Below are positions 59,414 to 64,000 of a stretch of DNA of 64,000 nt, one piece after another. This stretch comes from Siphonodentalium dalli. Taxonomy: Eukaryota; Mollusca; Scaphopoda; Gadilida; Siphonodentaliidae. The notes under the pieces were generated by a model, which was given only the letters and a program-made list of their open reading frames with translations, was not told the origin of the DNA and did no database searches. Numbering within the stretch: the first letter of the stretch is position 1; the number at the start of each line of letters is the position of its first letter. The stretch covers positions 62,789,094-62,853,093 of the forward strand of contig CP136065.1 of NCBI GenBank assembly GCA_032622095.1, in the 5' to 3' direction. A program made the translations under genes and the position numbers.

Positions 59414-61238
59414 GTAATAAGGTAACTACTCGTCAATGATGCTTGAATACATAAATGATTAATAAGGTAACAACTACCCGTCAATGATCGACGTCTTAAT
59501 ATAGAAAGGTTTTATAAGGTAACTAACTACACGGCAATGATACTTATTATAGAAGGTTAATAATTTAACTTCTTGTCAATGATGCTTTAATATAGAAAGG
59601 GTTAATAAGGTAACTACCCGTCAATAATGCTTTAGTGTAGAAATTGTTACTAAGGTAACTACATGTCAATGATGCTTTAATAAAGAAAGGGTTAATAAGA
59701 TAAAGTTCTACACGTCAATGATGCTTAAATATAGAAAGGGCTAATAGGGTAACTACACGTCAATGATGTTTTAATATAGAAAGGGTTAATATGGTAATTA
59801 CACGCCAATGGTGCTTTAATATAGAAAGGGTTAATATGGTAACTACCGTCCATGATGCTTTAATATATAACTGGCTACTATGATAACTACATGTCAATGA
59901 TGCTTTATTGTAGAAAGGGTTAATAATGTAACTAATCACCAATGATACTCATTATAAAAAGGGTTAATAAGGTAACTGTCTGTCAATTATTGCTTCAACG
60001 TAGAAAGGGATAATAAGGTAATTACACGCCAATGGTGCTTTAATATAGAAAGGGTTAATATGGTAACTATCAGTCAATGATGCTTTAATATAGAAAGTGT
60101 TATAATATGGTAACTGCACGTCAATGATGCTTTGATACAAAAATGGTTAATAAGGTAATTACCCGTCAATGGCGCTTTAATATAGAAATGGTTTATAATG
60201 TAACTACTCACCAATGATACTTAGTATAGAAAGGGTTGTAACTACCTGTCAATTAATGCTTTAATATATAAAAGGTTAATAAGGTAACTACACGCCAATG
60301 ATACTTAGTATAGAAAGGGTTGGTAAGGTAACTACACGACAATGATACTTTAGTATATAGAGGGTTAATTAGGCAACTACCCGTCAACGATGCTTTAATA
60401 TAGAAAGGGTTAACATGGTAACTACACGTCAATGATATTTTAATAAAGAAAGGGCTAATAAGGTAACTACATGTCAATGCTGCTTTAATACAGAAATGGT
60501 TAATAAGGTAACTTCACGTCAATGATGCTTTAATATAGAAAGGGTTAATACTGTAACTACTCACCAATGATACTTAGTATAGAACGGGTTAATAAGATAA
60601 CTACCCAGCAATAATGATGCTTTAATATAGAGAGGGTTATAATAAGGTAACTACACGTCAATGATGCTTTAATACATAAATGGTTAATAAGGTAACTACC
60701 CGCCAATGGCGCTTTAATATAGAAAGGGTTAATAATGCAACTACTCACCAATGATACTTAGTATAGAAAGGGTTAATAAGGTAACTACCTGTCAATTAAT
60801 GCTTTAATATAGAAAGGGTTAATAAGGTAACTACACGCCAACGGTACTTAGTATAGAAAGGGTTAATAAGGTATCTATATACGACAATGATACTTTGATA
60901 TATACAGAGTTAAGGAGCCAACTACCCGTCAATGATGCTATACTATAGAAAGGGTTAACATTGTAACTACACATCAATGATATTTTAATATAGAAAGGGT
61001 TAATAAGGTAACTACGCGTCAATGGTGCTTTAATAAAGAAAGGGTTAATAAGGTAACTTCACATCAATGGTGCTTTAATATAGAAAGGGTTAATAATGTA
61101 ACTACTCACCAATGTTACTTAGTATAGAAAGGGTTAATAAGGTAACTGCCTGTCAATTAATGATTTAATATAGAATGGTTAATAAGGTAACTACACGCCA
61201 ATGGTGCTGTAATATAGAAAGGGTTAATAAGGTGACTT
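59414..61238. repeat. 46-bp minisatellite, about 40 copies
   Basis: The consensus is GTCAATGATGCTTTAATATA followed by GAAAGGGTTAATAAGGTAACTACCCG, 46 bp. Variants such as CACCAATGATACTTAGTATA recur at regular intervals, suggesting a higher-order pattern of several units. Open frames on the opposite strand (SYLINPFYIKASL) are repeat artefacts. Confidence 0.95.
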
Positions 61239-61249
61239 CAATGCAGATT

Positions 61250-61572
61250 ATACAGTTTAACAAAATACCACAGGTGTATATATCCGGGTGAACACTGTAG
61301 TAAATACCTGGGCTAAACCCTGGTGTAAATACCTGGGTGTAAATACCTGGTGTAAATACCTGGGTGTAAATCCGTAAAAACCCGGGTAAACTGGGGTTTA
61401 TACCTAACATATATAGAAAACACCTGGGTAAATCTATATAAATCCCTGATTTACCTGGGTGTAACCTGTGTGTGACCTGGGTGGAACCAGGGTAAAACCT
61501 ATATGTACCGGGGTATACCTAGGTAAACACCAAGATTTACCCAGGTACATTTTTATATGGGCAACGCCGCCC
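61250..61572. repeat. TACCTGGGTGTAAA-type repeat block ending in shared terminus
   Basis: GGTGTAAATACCTGG units at 61330-61375 are followed by ACCTGGGTGTAACC-type words. The last 35 bp, GATTTACCCAGGTACATTTT TATATGGGCAACG, match in reverse complement the start of the 47-kb minisatellite element. Confidence 0.85.
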
Positions 61573-62429
61573 GTATCTTTAAGTTAGACAAATACATCTA
61601 TGAACACAATGTGTGGGTCCTAAACAAAAATAGTAATTTGCACGGCATGAAACAGAAAAGAGAGTTCCGTGTTATAGTCTATTCCTGATATGGAAGAAAT
61701 AAAAAGTATTTGATTCATTTTGGGCGAAAAATTTAAAACAGATGGAAAATGGCTGACTATGGCACGTATTTTTCCGAGGATACAACATCACCACCAGAAT
61801 GGTTGCTGTCCAGCATAACATGCCGCTTCCAAATGATCATTATAAGTTTGTCCTCCGTTTTGAATTGGGCATTGTGATGCCTTTGCCTGCAATTTCCGGT
61901 TGTCACATGTCAATGCACAATGACGTCAAGCCATTGTTAGAAAGTGGAAATGTCATATTACAGTAAATCAGTTGTGTTTACTTCTACAATGATATACACC
62001 CGCAGGAGTTATGAAATGTTGCGATATTCGGGTTTCGCATTATACCATGCCTGACAACTTTCTACACATAATCACACATTTGCTAAGATCAACAATTTCA
62101 ATTTCACTGCAGCCGATAAAATGAAAGTCCTAATATATATACTACTACATCGCAGTAGCCTCAGGTATGGGCGGTCGAAAAGCCAATTTCCCTGTGTAAA
62201 ACTCACATTAGTATATCTTCAATGCATCCACTATAGCTATCGTGCGACCAACAATTCTGGAATAAAAAAGGAACGGTAACGTTAGTGCTGAATGTTGAAA
62301 TACCATAGAATGAAGGCCATCTCAGGTGCAAATTCATTTAAAATGCATTAAGTTAAGACGTGTGCGATTTAAAACACAGCATTAACAGAAGGAAATATCG
62401 ATTTGACCATAAGTGGGCTTAGTGGTTAT
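61573..62429. other. No gene seen
   Basis: Ends with a short piece (62340-62405) related to 41040-41105. Confidence 0.4.
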
Positions 62430-62960
62430 GTCATTGTTATAAAATGCACTTTATTCCGACGTATATTGGAAACTGGAGACCAAGTAGTTATTTTATATGT
62501 GAATAGCAAACATGAGATGTTGCCTGAGAGTACAAACAAAATAAGGTCTTATGTGATCCGGTATTTCACGGGGAAAGTTTTCTTCACAATGGTTGAGTGA
62601 CAATAGTGTCGAGATGAACTAACAGTAAGAATCAACCCAAACACTCACACCACTATGTGTTTCCTTTGGTGAACGGCTACATTTACGTCATTACTCACAA
62701 GCGACCACAGCAATAGAGCTATAACAAGGTAAAAATGAGATAAAACATGCATTGTCTCCACTTCGAAAACAATGACGCAAAACTTCTTAAGGATAATTGG
62801 TCGTATTCAAGTTTTGAAAAGGTATCGATCTATATGCACCAACAGTGATAATACAGCTATGTGGCCTGAACGTATGGCTGCATACGTGTATGAGTGTGCA
62901 ATCAAATTACCCAGTCACCATGCGGGTCAAAATGTAAGGTAGACTGGTTATTGGTAAAGT
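62430..62960. repeat. Diverged duplicated segment, copy B
   Basis: Counterpart of 42262-42960 in direct orientation, with many substitutions and indels. It lacks the 1.1-kb insertion seen in copy A. A 65-codon open frame inside (62403-62600) is not shared in copy A, which argues against coding function. Confidence 0.78.
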
Positions 62961-64000
62961 ACACACGTATAACAACTCTCGTATGAGAATGGAATGTATT
63001 TTTACATGATAACACACATGCCAAAAAAAAACGATCGTAATTGACACAAATTTATCCCGATATACTTCACAGAATAATGATGTGAGCGCTTTTCGTTTAC
63101 ACATTTCCATAAAAATATGCTCGTTATATTAAATGTAGATTTTCGCGGTCCACATTAGGCAAGGTCGATTATTTAACTCGACGATATAGAGATACTACTG
63201 CTAAACCATGGTCTGACTGGATCGGGTTTAAACATGTGATTATCTGGATATTTCCCTCCATTTCCACCCTGCGTATGGTACAATCAACGATTTGTTTGCA
63301 AATCTGCATTAAAAATTCTAACTTCTAGAAAAATGGAATAGAGAAATTCTTAAAAAGGTGAATTTGGGTGGGTATGTCAAAATGCCATCTAAGTTATGCT
63401 CAAAAGTCAAATTTCAAATGAAATATCAGAAACAACACACCAGGAAGAAACCTATTTTGTGCAACGATCAAACTCTTAACCAATGGGAAGCGTCATACAA
63501 ATGACCTATACAATGCATGTCAAACAGCGATTGGCTAATACAGTTGTCGAAAACTCAATAAAATTGGAGTTTTGCCTATGGCAAACGTTTCAAAATGTCG
63601 GAAAAACAACAAGATGTTCCTATAGTTTCTAGTAAGATTAATTATTTGAGATGTTATTAATTATTTGCTCGGAGTCCAGTTTGGGGTACATTGGAACAAT
63701 TTCGCTTAGCACTGCGACTCAAATTATTTCCAGACAACAATCACATATGATATTATCTCCATCAGTTACTGGTCGCAATCATGTCACAGCAGGTATTTGT
63801 TACACGTGAAGTATAATTGGTTAGTCAGTCTGGTTCCCGTTCACTGCACACCCAAGCAACCGGACTGGCGAGTCGAAAACATATCAAACATGATTGATGT
63901 GCGAGTCTGATTGCCCAGGATTGCTCTATGAAACACCCAGATTGATAAGATAAGCTCTATTGCTCAAGTGTGTAGCCTATAACGTTTACAATTTGTGGTA
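62961..64000. other. No gene supported
   Basis: AT-rich DNA to the window edge without a recognisable coding or repeat feature. Confidence 0.4.

Noticed and set aside
59760-61410. Several short frames with SYLINPFYIKASL-like words
   Set aside because: Artefacts of the 46-bp minisatellite read on the opposite strand.

Overview
This 64-kb window looks like repeat-rich, AT-rich nuclear DNA from a marine invertebrate animal. I see no operons or bacterial-type gene spacing. Coding pieces are short and flanked by spliceosomal GT/AG sites. Several non-LTR retrotransposon tails, tRNA-derived SINEs, MITEs and minisatellites are present. TACATG-type self-complementary microsatellites, GACC/GGTCAAGGTCA-style tandem repeats and 'gggccataactc'-style repeats are scattered through the window. 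That style is common in molluscs and some other marine invertebrates (hemichordates, lancelets), but I cannot fix the phylum from this window.

Layout. (1) 1-9757: a head-to-tail array with an exact 4385-bp period, two full units plus a truncated third, entering from the left edge. Each unit carries a broken, intron-containing Mutator-like (MULE) transposase gene on the + strand. Converging on it from the - strand is a short, uninterrupted ORF with the zinc-binding core of His-Me finger homing endonucleases. (2) 9.8-28.2 kb: a hairpin element, two non-LTR retrotransposon C-terminal fragments (10.8 and 25.8 kb), several tandem families with units of about 130-180 bp, and MITEs. (3) 29.8-38.9 kb: the best candidate host gene. 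A first exon encodes a signal peptide and a PAN/apple-type cysteine core. A phase-compatible Thr/Pro-rich mucin-like exon lies 8.5 kb downstream. The intervening putative intron holds an 0.8-kb foldback, a 1.8-kb tandem array and a SINE. (4) 39-49 kb: a retrotransposon tail (- strand), a second SINE, a diverged segment duplicated 20 kb away, and a minisatellite that inverts at its centre. (5) 49.5-58.7 kb: two PIF/Harbinger-like MITEs in opposite orientation, a nearly 1-kb inverted repeat, two copies of a CAGTAAT-ended MITE and a third retrotransposon tail. (6) 59.4-61.6 kb: about 40 copies of a 46-bp repeat, then a block that shares a terminus with the 47-kb minisatellite.

No complete host gene, rRNA, CRISPR or prokaryotic system was found. 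The most unusual structure is the recently amplified MULE plus His-Me unit. Next are the many foldback structures and the minisatellites that share an element end.
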